Positions 34,301-46,464 of a DNA stretch of 64,000 bases are shown here, one piece after another (the first letter of the stretch is position 1; each line of letters starts with the position of its first letter). The position numbers and the translations under genes are program-made. Source of the stretch: Daedaleopsis sinensis (Eukaryota; Basidiomycota; Agaricomycetes; Polyporales; Polyporaceae). The stretch spans positions 2,542,001-2,606,000 of the forward strand of contig CM066300.1 of assembly GCA_033807695.1 (NCBI GenBank), given 5' to 3'. A model generated the notes under the pieces. It was not told where the DNA came from and searched no databases. It saw only the letters and a program-made list of their open reading frames with translations.

Positions 34301-37300
34301 GACCTTGACTTCACGTTCACTCTCGACAGTCGCACTTCCGAGGCACACCAGTCAACCAGCATTGAAGTCAACGCCTTGCCTATTGTCTTCCGTGCTTCGT
34401 ACCGTGACATCATGCTTATCATGACGATCGTCAACAAGGCGATTGAACTGTATGGAAAGTCGATTCAAGCACAGCCGGAGAAGGAGAAAGCGCTTAGTCG
34501 ACCTGGGCTGCAGTCCAGGAAGGTGTCGCGTGCGACAACGTCATGGGCCCAGCCTACTGGAAGCGCACGCATGGTCATGAACAAGGAGCAGGCAGGTCTA
34601 CTGCCTCCTTGACGCACTAGTATAAACCAACCGTATCTTCTTCTAGTTCAAGGGATCGTTCGAGGGCTTCCGTCTTGTTCTGATAGGAGACCTTCACGAA
34701 CAACCTCTCCTCCATCTCAGGATCAAACCATTCATACTCGGTGCCAAGGACTGGTCTGGAGAGGTACGTTGTAACTGACGAGTGTGACAGGAGTGATTCT
34801 TACGTCTCTGCAGCTCCAAGCAACATCCACTTTGTCTGTGCATATCAGCTATTGGAACCTCACCAATTCTCACTGGGAACCTCGTGAGTGTCGAAGATGA
34901 CATCGATAGTACGACCACTTACTGAAGCTCCTTTACAGTGATAGACCCATGGACGTTCACGGCTATGGTATGTTTTCAGTATTAATCAATCACATTGTGT
35001 CTGATACTTATTCGCCACAGTTAGCGAAAGAAGGTCAAGCCAGTGGCATGAAGATGTCAATCCTTTCCAACCAGCGTTTGGATGTGAACATCACCATGAC
35101 ATTCGTCGAGAGTGCATTTGCGACCATGTCAATGCTCGGGGCAGAAGGAGAGCGGATGTTGCAAAAAGCTCGAGGCAGCTACGCCCCGTACCGTATCTGG
35201 AATCGGACTGGATACCCGCTGTTCATCTGGTCGGACACAGAGGGGAGTGGCAACACCAGAGAGACCAACGCTAAGCAGGTTGCAAGTGGGAAGACCATGG
35301 ATTGGCGGTTCGACGATTGGAAGACGATGCGTGAGGTCAGTCCGAGCAAGGTTGTCTGAGGCCATATTATACTAATAACTCTTCGACAGCATGTATCGTC
35401 AAGCGGACGCAACAGCATCGGTGTCCAGATTGTCGGCAAACAATGGGAGCACCTACGAAGCGTACCGGTGGATAGAGAGGGAGAGTACACGTTCTCGCTG
35501 CGGCCTAGGACGGAGAAGTACGCGCATCGACTTGTATGCGAGGTCAAGGTTCAAGGAAACGTCAAGCTAGTGATCTTGCGGTCCACTTACAAGGTCGAGA
35601 ACTTGACGCTGTATCCCCTTGAGGTCACCCTTGTGGACGAGACTGGCCAGCCGGTGTATGCTGTCGAGAAAATCGGTGAGTGGTCGCATGGAGGCTAATA
35701 GATGTTATCAAAGTGTGTTGACCAGTATCAGTACCTGGACAGGACTACGCTCTACCACTTGATGCTGTGAATCATTGCAGAGTCAGGGTGCAGCCCGACC
35801 GTAAGTCAATATTTGCTTTTCTTTGACGGCTCCTGACTGCAATATTGATGGTTTGGTAGAGGGCTTCGGATACAAGTGGTCTCCAGCCGTCCGGTGGGAA
35901 GATCTGATCGCTAAACGAGGGTTCACTCTACGCTGCCCTCACAACGACCAGAACGAAGCGGCGTTCCGCTTCCAGGCATGGGCAGAGGCGGATGCGAACG
36001 ATATCACCTCAAGGTGTGTGAATGGATGACTAACACTTCCCAAACGGGCGTTGACATTGCTTGCAGGAAACTGCCGAGGATCAATCTCAAACTGCGAGCA
36101 CCAATCGAGTTGGAGAACCTCCTCCCATACAATCTCGAATATCGCATCTATGACAAGGACACCGACCAGAACTGGAGGAGCTACTTACGTCAAGGAGGCG
36201 TTATGCCCGTACATTCTGTCGAGCTAGGACATCTCATCTTGCTCAACATACATGTCCAAGACACGGGTACGAGATTATTATTACAACCCATGATTGCTTG
36301 CTTATGCAGGCGACTACAGTGTTCAAGCCCAGCGAGTTCGCCATCATCAACACCGACGGGAATTCGGACTTCGATATCGAGTCCAAGGTGGCCCTCAGAG
36401 ATGCCCACGGTCGTAAATTGGACTTGAGGCTGAACTATACGTGCGTATACTGTTGATATATGCAGGTTGAAATACTCTAACGTGTTTATAGCCACTACCC
36501 CAACTCTGGTGGCTCGTTCAAGGTACAGGTTTACACGCCGTATATTGTCCTCAACAAGACTGGGTTGCCGTTCTCTGTGCGCCCATCAAGAGCTCGAGTC
36601 GGAACTCCTAACGAGACTGCTGGCGAGACACGACCAGGTTAGTAGATGACCTCGTGATGGGTGTTATTTATCACTCATTGGATCACAAAGATGTTCTAGC
36701 AAGGCCAACACCGTTTAGTAAGCCATCCTTGTGTCGGATTGGCAGTCCAGCGCTTACGATATCTTCACTAGTGCTCTCCCATCCCAGTGAGAATGGGAAG
36801 GACTTTGCTTTCAAGATTGGCGACTCAGTCTGGTCGCAGGTATGTCCTTTGTCATGTGTGCCTGAGGTGAATGACCATGGACATTTTATACGGCGTATAG
36901 GGCATCAGCTTGGACGCACCGACTGCTGAGACAAGGCTTGTCATGTCGCACCAGTCACAGAAATCCGATGAGATTCACGTGGGATTGTCATGGACGGAGG
37001 GTCTTGGCAAGTACAAGCTGACGAAGGTTATCACGCTTGCACCTCGATTCATCATCAAGAACAACTACTCCCAGCAGTTAGCGTTCAGGGAGCACGGCGT
37101 AGCTCCTCGAGGTCGTGCTGCCATTGAACCCGGAGAACGTTGTCCGCTCCATTTCCTGCGAGTTGGTGAAGACAAGCTACTGACAGTCGCTTTCCCCGGT
37201 CTCAATGCCCAGTGGTATGTTGAATACAACTCATCTGACTGAAGCTCATATCCATTAGGTCGCCACCTATCAACATCGAGGATATTGGCACAGTGCATTT

Positions 37301-40284
37301 CCGGCTCGCCGCATCAGATAATAGCCAACAGCAACGCCTGATGAGAGCAGATATCAAGATAGATGGCCCGACCATTTTCGTCTTCCTGGATGAGGCAAAA
37401 GAAGGATGGCCATTCACGATCGAAAATGACAGCGACTATACCTTCCAGTTCTACCAGAGTGTATGCATCTTGGTCTCTTCCATTTATCTCGCTCACAATA
37501 TCGTTGTGTAGGACGAGAGTCGTGCCAACGCAGGTCCGAACGCGAAGCCTCCATTGACGTATACCGTCGAGCAGAAGTCGAAAGTTGACTACGCATGGGA
37601 CACTCCGGCAGCAAGAGACAAGCGCATTGTGCTCTCGTTCCAGAAGTCGCGTCGCGAGGTTGACATCATGGAAATTGGAGATCTGGTCCCGTTCAGGTTT
37701 GCTGTGAGTGTCAAACCGAATGGACATGGTCGCAGAGCTAACCGCGAATCAGACCGACCGTGGTACTAGGGTTGTTTCCTTGGATGTTCGTGTGGACGGG
37801 CCCAAACAGGTCCTTTCTATCAGCAACTACGACGCCGAGTACAGTTTATACAAACCCAGACGTCGCAACACGGGTTCCATCTCCCGCCAAGACTCGATGA
37901 GCCTAAGTCAAAGTCAAGATGCTTTCGAGGCAGTCCAGGAGGCGGTGTTGCCCGATCTGACGGTCGCTCTCGATCTTCATGGCATCGGGATATCCCTGAC
38001 GAATAAACGGATGGTGGAGGTGGTCTACCTGTCCCTCAACGCCCTCAAGTTCGAGTATGCCAACAATCCTCTTGCTCAATCCGTCACGTTGTCCTGTGGT
38101 AGCTTGCAGATCGACAACCAGCTGCACGATGCCCTCTTCCCTGTCGTTCTACAACCCACCCCCATCTCCCAGGAATCCAAGACCGTTGCGGCACTTCCCA
38201 CTGTGCAGGCTTCAGTCATCTGGTTGAACGACGAAGGTAGAGTGGTCTCATCAAATCGCAAACCTCTCACTCACGTGTCGTACAGAGCATGGTGTATTCT
38301 TCGTGAAGTACTGCTCCATTCTGCTCCAGGCGTTGACTGTTGAGGCGGACGAGGACTTCTTGTTCTCTGTCTATGACCTGACGAAGATCAAGGGTGCATC
38401 GTGGGATATGGCACAACAGGAGTGCGTACAACATTTGATCATAGGCTCTCTAATACTCATTATATCACAGCATCCTTCTGGAAGCCCCAGAAGATATCCC
38501 AGAGCCGAAAGCTGTAGCCCGCGGACAGGATCTCTACTTCGAAGTGCTCGAGCTGCAACCAATTAAGCTTTCCATATCCTTCATGCGTACTGAGAGAATC
38601 AGTGGAGAAGAGAAGTGCGTACTACCACTGTCGAAGTGAAAGATGACTCTCACATTTGTCTCAGGCTGAGCCTCCGCAACCCGTTCGCCGTCGTCCTGAA
38701 CGCCATAACAATGGCTGTCGGAAACGTCAATGACGCGCCTTTGGAAATGAATGCATTGGCGATCAAAGACATGCGGTTGAACCTGCCAGACCTCGAGGCG
38801 CGCATCATGCATCACTACAGACAGGAGGTGCTCCGTCAGCTATACCGCATTCTGGGCTCGGCCGACTTCATCGGAAACCCTGTCGGTCTCTTCACCAACG
38901 TCAGCTCTGGTGTTGCAGATATCTTCTATGAGCCATTCAATGGTGTAGTCATGCACGGTAACAAAGATATCGGCATTGGCATTGCGAAGGTTTGGGACTT
39001 ACCTCTCAATCGTAGACTGTATGCTCATCTGGAATTTTTAGGGAGCTGCGAGCTTCGTGAAGAAGACCGTCTTCGGTGTCTCTGACAGTCTCACGAAGTT
39101 TACGAGTAGCGTCGGAAAAGGTGAAGACCACACAATGAGCAGTGTATCATAAGCTTACTTGCATCACCTTACAGGGCTGTCGGCTACCACATTCGACTCC
39201 GAGTATCAGCTTCGTAGACGAATGAACCAGCGACGAAACCGCCCAAGACATGCACTGTAAGTCTCCCTGTCTATCTACTTGCAGCTTGCCTGATCGAAAA
39301 CGACTAGCTACGGCGTCACTGCAGGCGCCGAAGCCTTCGCGAGCAGCGTGGTCAGCGGTGTAGAAGGTGTTGTCGTAAGTCGCGACACATTATGTCTACC
39401 CACATTCTCTCAACAGCTATCTCTTCACAGATGAAACCAATAGAAGGCGCTGAGTCGGAAGGAGCCAAGGGATTCTTCAAGGGAGTCGGGAAAGGTCTGC
39501 TTGGGTGAGTCGTTGAGAGAATGCATCCGGGATGTGTATGCACTGACCTTGCAGCAGTGCTGTCACGAAACCAGTCATTGGCGTGTTCGATCTTGCTTCA
39601 AATGTCACAGAAGGCGAGTGTCGTCAGTGGTCAAGGGGAGCAATTAGTTGTCTAACGTATTCTCTCGCAGGTATCCGCAACACCACGACCGTCTTCGACA
39701 ACCCTGCGCGCGATCGAGTGCGTCTGGTAAGTGTTCAAGCCAGGACTGCAGAGGGATATGATCTCATAGAGCGTTGTAGCCGCGTCTGATCCCTGCAGAC
39801 GGTGTCCTGGTGGTGAGTTTTGAACTGTTGCTGGAAGTATGATGTGTCCAGACAGTAACATATCATCCCCTAGCCATTCTCCGAGCGAGAAGCACTTGGC
39901 CAATACTGGATGAAGGATCTTGATCATGGCGCATACCGCGAAGAGACTTATGTTGCGCATCTCAGTAAGACCCCTGCATGTGTCTCGAAGACCTAAAGCT
40001 GATAGTACTGCACAGACATCCCTGGTGGCGACAACGTCGTGCTGCTGACGACCACAAAAGTCATCTCCTTCTGGTCGAACAGGCTCAAGATAGAGTGGGA
40101 GCTGCCGTTCACGCAGGTGCAGGGCGTGACGATCGAGGACACGGGCATCAAGTTCGCGCACAAGGCTGGGAAGCAGCACGACAAGTTCGTGCACATCCCC
40201 GACAAGAGCTCGCAGACGTGGTTCTTCTCCCAGGTGGCCTCGGTAGTGAAGGCGTTCAACGCGCGACGACGGATGGACTCTTAG
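28368..40284 (+). CDS. VPS13: VPS13, bridge-like lipid transfer protein
   Basis: This is one very long gene of roughly 45 short exons, with an estimated 3,100 residues, like yeast Vps13. The N-terminal chorein region is clear: VLNILFNRVLAPYVENLD, NQLNFGIGQGKITLTNLRLK, LPVDVLDGHLGKLSLSLHW, PVEVLVEDVYLLVVP. Beta-rich repeats follow to about 34.6 kb. The VAB adaptor domain at about 35.1-37.5 kb shows six repeats, each with the invariant Asn: WNRTGYPL, VENLTLYPLEV, LENLLPYNLEY, LNKTGLPFSV, KNNYSQQLAF, ENDSDYTFQF. The C-terminus carries the ATG2_C-like region (KGFFKGVGKGLLGAVTKPV) and a PH-like end (VISFWSNRLKIEWELPF). Known role: moves phospholipids in bulk along a hydrophobic groove at contacts between ER, mitochondria, vacuole and endosomes. 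Not every exon boundary was checked. It converges on the DENN gene. Confidence 0.93.
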
Positions 40285-40693
40285 ACGAACGAACTCGCTA
40301 TCTGCAACGATCTGTGGACGACATTAAATGTATTCTTAGACTGTAATTCCATGTACGATGCAAGATGTATCAATGCAAGAGAATATAAGAGAGTATCAGA
40401 GACTATAGCGGTATGGGGTAGGGCCGGGGGGTGCGCAATGATAGAACGAAGTCGGCTGGCGCAAACCATGCCCAAATCAAGATCAAGAACGACGGTGGTG
40501 ATATCCAGGGTCTAGCGGCGAATCGGTATATGTACTGGTATAAGTAACAGCGGCGGGCGAGCGGCCGGGCAAACGAGTGTGAGTGTGTTGATCGACAGGA
40601 GCGGAGGGGGGGCGATGGCATAGGGTGAGCTGCGCACGCGCGTCGAAGAGGAACACAATAACTAAGGGAATAAATACCGTGAATGGATTGATC
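40285..40693. terminator. Convergent 3' region between VPS13 and the DENN gene
   Basis: This stretch of 409 bp lies between two facing stop codons and so should hold both 3' UTRs and polyadenylation sites. An AT-rich part at 40310-40400 follows VPS13. No gene is seen. Confidence 0.4.
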
Positions 40694-43600
40694 CTACTTG
40701 CGGCCGGCGCCCACCGTGTCGTTGCTGGCGCGGCTCGTCAGGTGGGTGCGGGCGTTGGTCGCGGTGCTCGTGCTGAAGTTGCGCTCGCGGCCCTTCGGGG
40801 CCATGTCCTGGTGGGTCCCGAACTCGTCGAGGTGGTGGTGGCCACCCATTGTCCGGGGCGTGCCCAGCTCGCCGTGCTCGTCCTGCTCGTAGGTCTCGAC
40901 GCCGTAGTGCTCAAAGCTGCCGTAGCTCCCGCGGGGGCTGGTCGAGTACGCGCTCTGGAAGTCGGTCTCGTCGTCGTCGGTGCCGGCGCTCGTCGCCGGC
41001 GTCATCAGCGCGGGAGTGGTGGGCGTCACCGTCGAGGGGGAGGGGGAGATGCTGTCGCTGATCGAGTGGATGGACGGGAGCTTGCGCAGGTTGGAGGGCT
41101 CGAGGCTCTGCTTCGAGGTGACGACCTGCGGGCGGGGACGTCTCTCCTCCGCAACATCTGTTTTGTTGTCGCCCTCGGCGAACGACATGTCCTTGGGAGA
41201 AGCGCCGGTAACGGTGGCCGTCGCTTCGCTTCCGCGACGCATTGGGGTGGAGCGGCCAGTGCCGACAGGAGAGTCGGTGATGCCTCTGCCCTTCCTGCTC
41301 GACGGCTTGGTGAAACGAGCACGCCTGTTCGGGGACTCGGACAGCTCGCTCTCGCTAGCTGCGCTGTCAAGCGAGCGGCGGTAGGCGTCCACAGCAAGGG
41401 CAGACTCGAGCTATAGCGGCAGCCAGTCAGATCTAAAGATACCTATGAAGGCAACGAAGAGCGAGACGAACCTTGCGCTGGATCTGAAGCACCTTCTGCG
41501 CGATCTTGTCGCTCTTCTGGCTGATGCCCTCGTCGACGGCCTTCATGCCGTCGTGCGCGGCCATCTCGACGTCCATCGCCGAGAACCGCTTCTGCCTCCT
41601 CTCCCGTTCCGCGCGCTCTTCAGGCTCCTCCTCCTCCATCACCGTGTTCGTCGCGCGCTCCGTCTTCAGCAGGTCGTCGCCGTTCGCGAACGACTCGGCG
41701 AGCGTGGACTCGGTGCTGAACGAGCGCAGCGGGCGCGAGCGCGCGTCGCTCGGGCGGCGGTACGTGGTCGGCGCGGAGCGCGACGACATGCGGCTGCTGG
41801 GGCGCGAGCCGCCGTAGTCCGAGTCGTCGACGTCGACGGCCATGTGCACGAGGGCGCGCTCGATCTGCGCCTCAACTTCCGCGATCATCTCCGCGCGCTC
41901 TTCTTCCATCTTCTCCATATTCGACCGCATTGTCTCCAGCTCTTCCAGCGCGGCCTTGTGGGCACGCTCCGTGTCCTGCAGTTCTGTGGACGGAGATGTG
42001 CAGTGTGAGAACGTATTTCACGGACGTGAGTCATGTGCGGTGTGCACTCACGGTTCTGCAGCTTCGACTTCTCCGTGGCAGTCAGCGTGATCATGCTCGA
42101 CAGCCGCTTGGTCTCCCTCTGTTCCTTGCTGATCTTTGCGCGCAAGTCACTCGCCTCTACGCTCAGCTTCTCGGCGTACTGCTCGAACGTGACAAACTTG
42201 TCACGCCACAAGTCCGACTCGGTCATGAGGAAGTTGAGGCGGCGGGACAGGCGGCCGATCTTCGTCTCGAGGTCGTCGCGCGCGTCGACGAACGCGGACG
42301 CACGCTTGCGGATCGACAGCTGGATGTGCTGCTCCGCGACACTGAGACGCGGGGGCGCGCGGACGCTGCCGAAGGAGCTGATCCGCTTGAGCAGCGAAGG
42401 CTTCTTCATCTTCTCGGTGAGCACGCTGTCGAACGCCTGAATGATGCGCGTCGAGTGCCACCACTCCGGCGGCTTGACCATGTCCGCCACCGCCGTGGAC
42501 GCCGCACCCCGCTTGGCCTGGATCTTGCAAACTGGACGGAATCGACCAGCAGGGAAAGCCTCCTTGAACTCACTAGAGCAAATACCGATCAGGCTGCATG
42601 CTCGCTCAAGTGTGAGTTACGACGTACCTAGGCACACAATGATCCGGGTGGTAGTGAGGCTCGAACGCAGCAAGCAGCTTCTGACGGTACCGGTCGCGCT
42701 GCTGCTTCGACGACACGACACCCGCCGGGGGCGAAGCGCAGTTGAGATAGTTGATGTCACTGCGAACAGACAGGCGTCAGCCATGTCTCAGAATGCACGG
42801 AAGCAGACACGAGGCTGATCTAGAACGGAGATAGCGGCACTCACAGATCGACTACGCACACCTCAGGGGGCGGGCGCACAGCATAACGTGCCTCTGTCGC
42901 GAGGCCGATAATCCACGGGCCGGGATCGTCGATGTAGATTTTGGCGTCGCGGGTGTGGACTGAGGAAAGTGCGACCCCGCTCCATCCGCGAAGCTCCACG
43001 AGGTATTTGATCGTCAACACCGCGATCCCAAGCATCGCGGGATGGCGGGAGAAGAACAGAATGCGGCCAGTGGGCGCAAGCGCGATCTGTGCATCAAGAC
43101 CGGGAGAGGTTCGTCATGTCGATCCTCAGTTTAGCAAGTGATTGACTTTTACCTCACAGATCGTCAGAATGTTGTCAATGTTCAGACACTTGAACAGCGG
43201 CCACATGGTAAAGTTCACATCGACGAGACCACGACCGAAGTCGAGTCCACCTGGGAAGCGGGCCACAACCTCTAGACTAGTTTCTGCAGCGGCCGCAGCT
43301 TGTGCAGGCGATCCACTTGGCGCGGACGACGCATCAAGGCGCACAAGCTCACCAGGACGAGGGGCAGGGTGAGACAGGATCTTGCTGATCTGGAGGGTGT
43401 GTGACTGGACGTCCTTGGAGAAACGCGCCCACGAGAGCGTGAGATAGTCACGCATCAGGTCGTAGATCGGGTAGCGCGAGACCAGAGCTATAGCAACGAT
43501 TAGCCTCTTCTCCTTTTGCGGCGACAACAAAGGGACTCACTCAACGCGTACGGAAGCCAGAAGACGGTGTCACCGGGCAGGAACAGCGTGCTTTCGCCGG

Positions 43601-45224
43601 GGGTGTGCCCAACGGTGCTCGCGACCTCGTAATCACTCTCGCTAACAGCGCCGCCCTCACCGTCGGTCTCCGGATCCAAATCCGTTTCTACATCCGTGCC
43701 TGCACCTCCCCAAGGACCCCGCGCACTCAATTTCGCACGCTTCCGTGCCTGGACGGTTGGGTCCGCCCCCTCACCTCCACCCCTGCGCATGCGAGATGCG
43801 ACCAAGCTCTGCGCGCTTTCCTTTCTCGCACGACCGGCTTCTAGCGTGCGGCGGATAGCACCCGTACGCTCGGCGTCCGCATGCGACCAGACGGTCAGAC
43901 AGACACCGTGATAAGTGACCTGCCCGTTGTTGGTGCCGTTCGCCCCGTCGTTGGGTGAGCGCGAGCTCCCTGTGTGACCGTTGGGAGACAGGAAGGTGGA
44001 GGAGGGACCGAGGTAGGCCGAAGAAGGGCGGGCGCGGGAAAAGGGGTCATCCGAGTATGGATACGCGTAGGAAGTCACGTCGGTGTTGGTAGTTAAGACA
44101 GAGGCGCGAAGGACGTCGGTTGAGGGATTGGGCGCGAATGGTGTCGAAGGCGCGGGCAGATTGAAGGTGAAGTTATGGACGGTGGACGCCGGCTGGAGAG
44201 TCGACGCGATGATCTCGACCTCGCGAGTGAACGAGAGCTAGGTGTAGAGCGCAGTTATGAGACCGGGTACTTGATGAATGCGCGTATCGAGGGGAATGGA
44301 ACGTACCTTGAGTGCCTTGGAGAGCATCTTCCCGACCTCCTGCTTGCTGAGGTGCCCGGAAGAGCTGAACATGTTGGACGCGTCGTCGCCCTTGTTCTTC
44401 TTCTTACGCTTCCCTCCACCAGCGCCGGGACTGATGGTGCTCCCGAGCACCTCCGGCCTCCACCACCTGCCAACCGCGCCCTCGCTGTGGTGCAGACCCA
44501 TGACGGAGTCAGGGTCGGCAAGCGTCCATGTGTGCGGGCTCTTGGGAAGTCCGGAGACAACATAGAGGGACGCAAGGGGCATGGTCGGGCCTGACTGCGA
44601 CGGGGGTGGTGCGCTGACGGAAGGGGGCGCCGAGCGCGCCGAGGCGAGTGAGTTGCGATTCGAGCCGGGGATGGGCTCCATGCTCTGCCGTGGACGGAGG
44701 CCAAGGATGCGCGAGGCCTTGTCAGAGCGTGCGGAGACGACGGCGTTCTCGACGGGGCCGTCGGTGGGGTGCTCGATGGTCACGTAGTCAAAGTCGTCGT
44801 CGAGGGCGGAGTGGAAGGAGGAGTTTGAGGGATTGGTGCGAGAAAGGGACGAGCGACTGGCACGACGGCTGTGTCCGTTGTTGGAAGCGTCGTCCTTGAC
44901 TCCGGACACTCCCCCGCTCGCAGATATTGTTATGATCGGGTCAGGCGCCGGAATCGGTCGGGGTACACCGTGTCTGCGGCCGGCGCTCGCGCCTGTGCCA
45001 GAGGGTGCGTCGCGCGAATGGGAATGGGTGCTCGTAGCCGAGCGCAGGCTGGGGCTGGACTTTTGGTTGGGCTTGCGGAGGAGGAGGAGGTTGTTCTGGG
45101 TTTTGGCGGCTTCCTCTTCGACGAAGCGGGACTTGAGAATCTTCTCGCCTATGGGTGGGCCGGGTGTCGCAGAGACGGCCAGAGGCTGCACGGGAGGCTT
45201 CGCTCGGGTTCTAGGACTGTGCAT
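40694..45224 (-). CDS. DENN-domain protein (AEX-3 type, probable Rab GEF)
   Basis: Eight exons (45224-44307, 44237-43541, 43487-43153, 43086-42845, 42759-42628, 42572-42052, 41983-41472, 41410-40694) close in phase to 1357 residues. The N-terminal 300 residues are low-complexity Ser-rich sequence with LYVVSGLPKSPHTWTLAD. The tripartite DENN region follows: upstream part VTYHGVCLTVWSHADAER, then VFWLPYALTLVSRYPIYDLM, ILFFSRHPAMLGIAVLTIKY, and the block at DINYLNCASPP. A long coiled coil (KIGRLSRRLNFLMTESDLW to EAQIERALVHMA) and a Ser/Pro-rich tail complete it. DENN proteins activate Rab GTPases by nucleotide exchange on endosomes and vesicles; the specific Rab cannot be told from sequence. Confidence 0.85.
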
Positions 45225-46464
45225 GACGGTGAAGGAGGGGAAGTGTTGTGTGGCAGACAGAGATCAAGAACGGAGACGAGGAGGGCGGTGAGGGAGGGGC
45301 GACTGAAGACGGGGAGAGCTGGGACGCGAAAGAGAAAAGAAGGTGAAGCAAGGACAGAGAGGCAGCCTTGGAGACTCGGGCACTGGCAGGGGCAGCGAGC
45401 AGCTGCTCTGCTGGTGTCGTCGAGGGGGCTCGCGACGAGGAGGTAGGGGTCGGAGAGAGAGCCGTATGTTTTCTTCACGGCGGTGCTGGCTTGGATTGGA
45501 CCCCGCTTGGACCCAGTCGGCCGGCGGGCTAAAACGACGCGGTACGTTTACGCGGTTTGATCTCCCTGCCAAGTTCTCACAGAATCCACGCCTGCTCATA
45601 TCCGCCTCTCTTCGCGTAGGAAGACGCGTCTCTTACGCTATACACGCGCACACACGCCTTCCGTTCCCTCCAACACGCACAACGGCACAAGAATCGAGCG
45701 CGAGGACGAGAACGAGGAAAGGGACTGAAGCAAACTCAGACTGAAGCCCAGCGCAGCGGCGTACGCGATCACGTGGCCTTATTCGCGTATCTCAGGATCG
45801 AGATCTCGATCGTGCTCTTACTCTTTCCCCATATGCCCGATTCCGAGTCCCTGCCACAACCCTGCCGCGGAAGAAGACGGTCTACGGCGCGCCTCTCAAG
45901 ACTCTCAGCGGTTTGGTTGGTCTCTCGGACTTTCAGCTCTTCTGAGTCTCATATCAGCCCATCACTACATATGTAGTCACAATATTGAGATTCCCTATTT
46001 AGAGTGACGTATACTGATACTTTCGAAGTCAAAGAATCAAACGACTCCCTTCTCTTCCATCATGCATCCAAGACGCAGCGTTCAGGAACTGCCAGTGTAA
46101 GTGCTCATGCATACTTAGATGGTAAGCACTCTATGCTAGCATAAAGTTATATACGCATGTCCATGGCAATGGATCTAAGACCATATGGACGTTGAAACGT
46201 TGACCAGTCGCCCAGCCAGCAACTCGTTTCGGGTCGTCCCCGCCCCATCACGCATCTCTTCCATGTTCTCTCGTCTAACTCTGCCGCTCTGCTGTGCAGC
46301 CAAAATATATATACATTCCATGATATCGATGTAAATCTGCTGCTAATATCCCCTCCACGGTGCCACCAGGGGTCTCGACTGTAATATGATGTGTGTACGA
46401 CGCGTGCACCAGTCCAATGACCTCCACGATTGCGTCGCCCCGACCTCCTGCACTCGGCTCATAC
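45225..46464. other. Intergenic, 1.2 kb, no gene supported
   Basis: This stretch is upstream of the DENN gene and downstream of the NIPA gene, both on the minus strand. Open frames at 45343-45744 and 45149-45599 lie in both orientations without homology or exon logic. The segment 45950-46400 is AT-rich (TATATATACATTCC near 46308) and looks like a 3' UTR or terminator of the NIPA gene. Confidence 0.4.

Noticed and set aside
28368..40284. Operon-like or trafficking gene cluster around VPS13
   Set aside because: Several neighbours act in membrane traffic, but they are on mixed strands with separate promoters, and the same stretch holds unrelated housekeeping genes.
41445..42008. Plus-strand frame rich in Leu/Arg/Val over the DENN gene
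   Set aside because: It is antisense to the DENN coiled-coil exon; the composition follows from the complementary codons.
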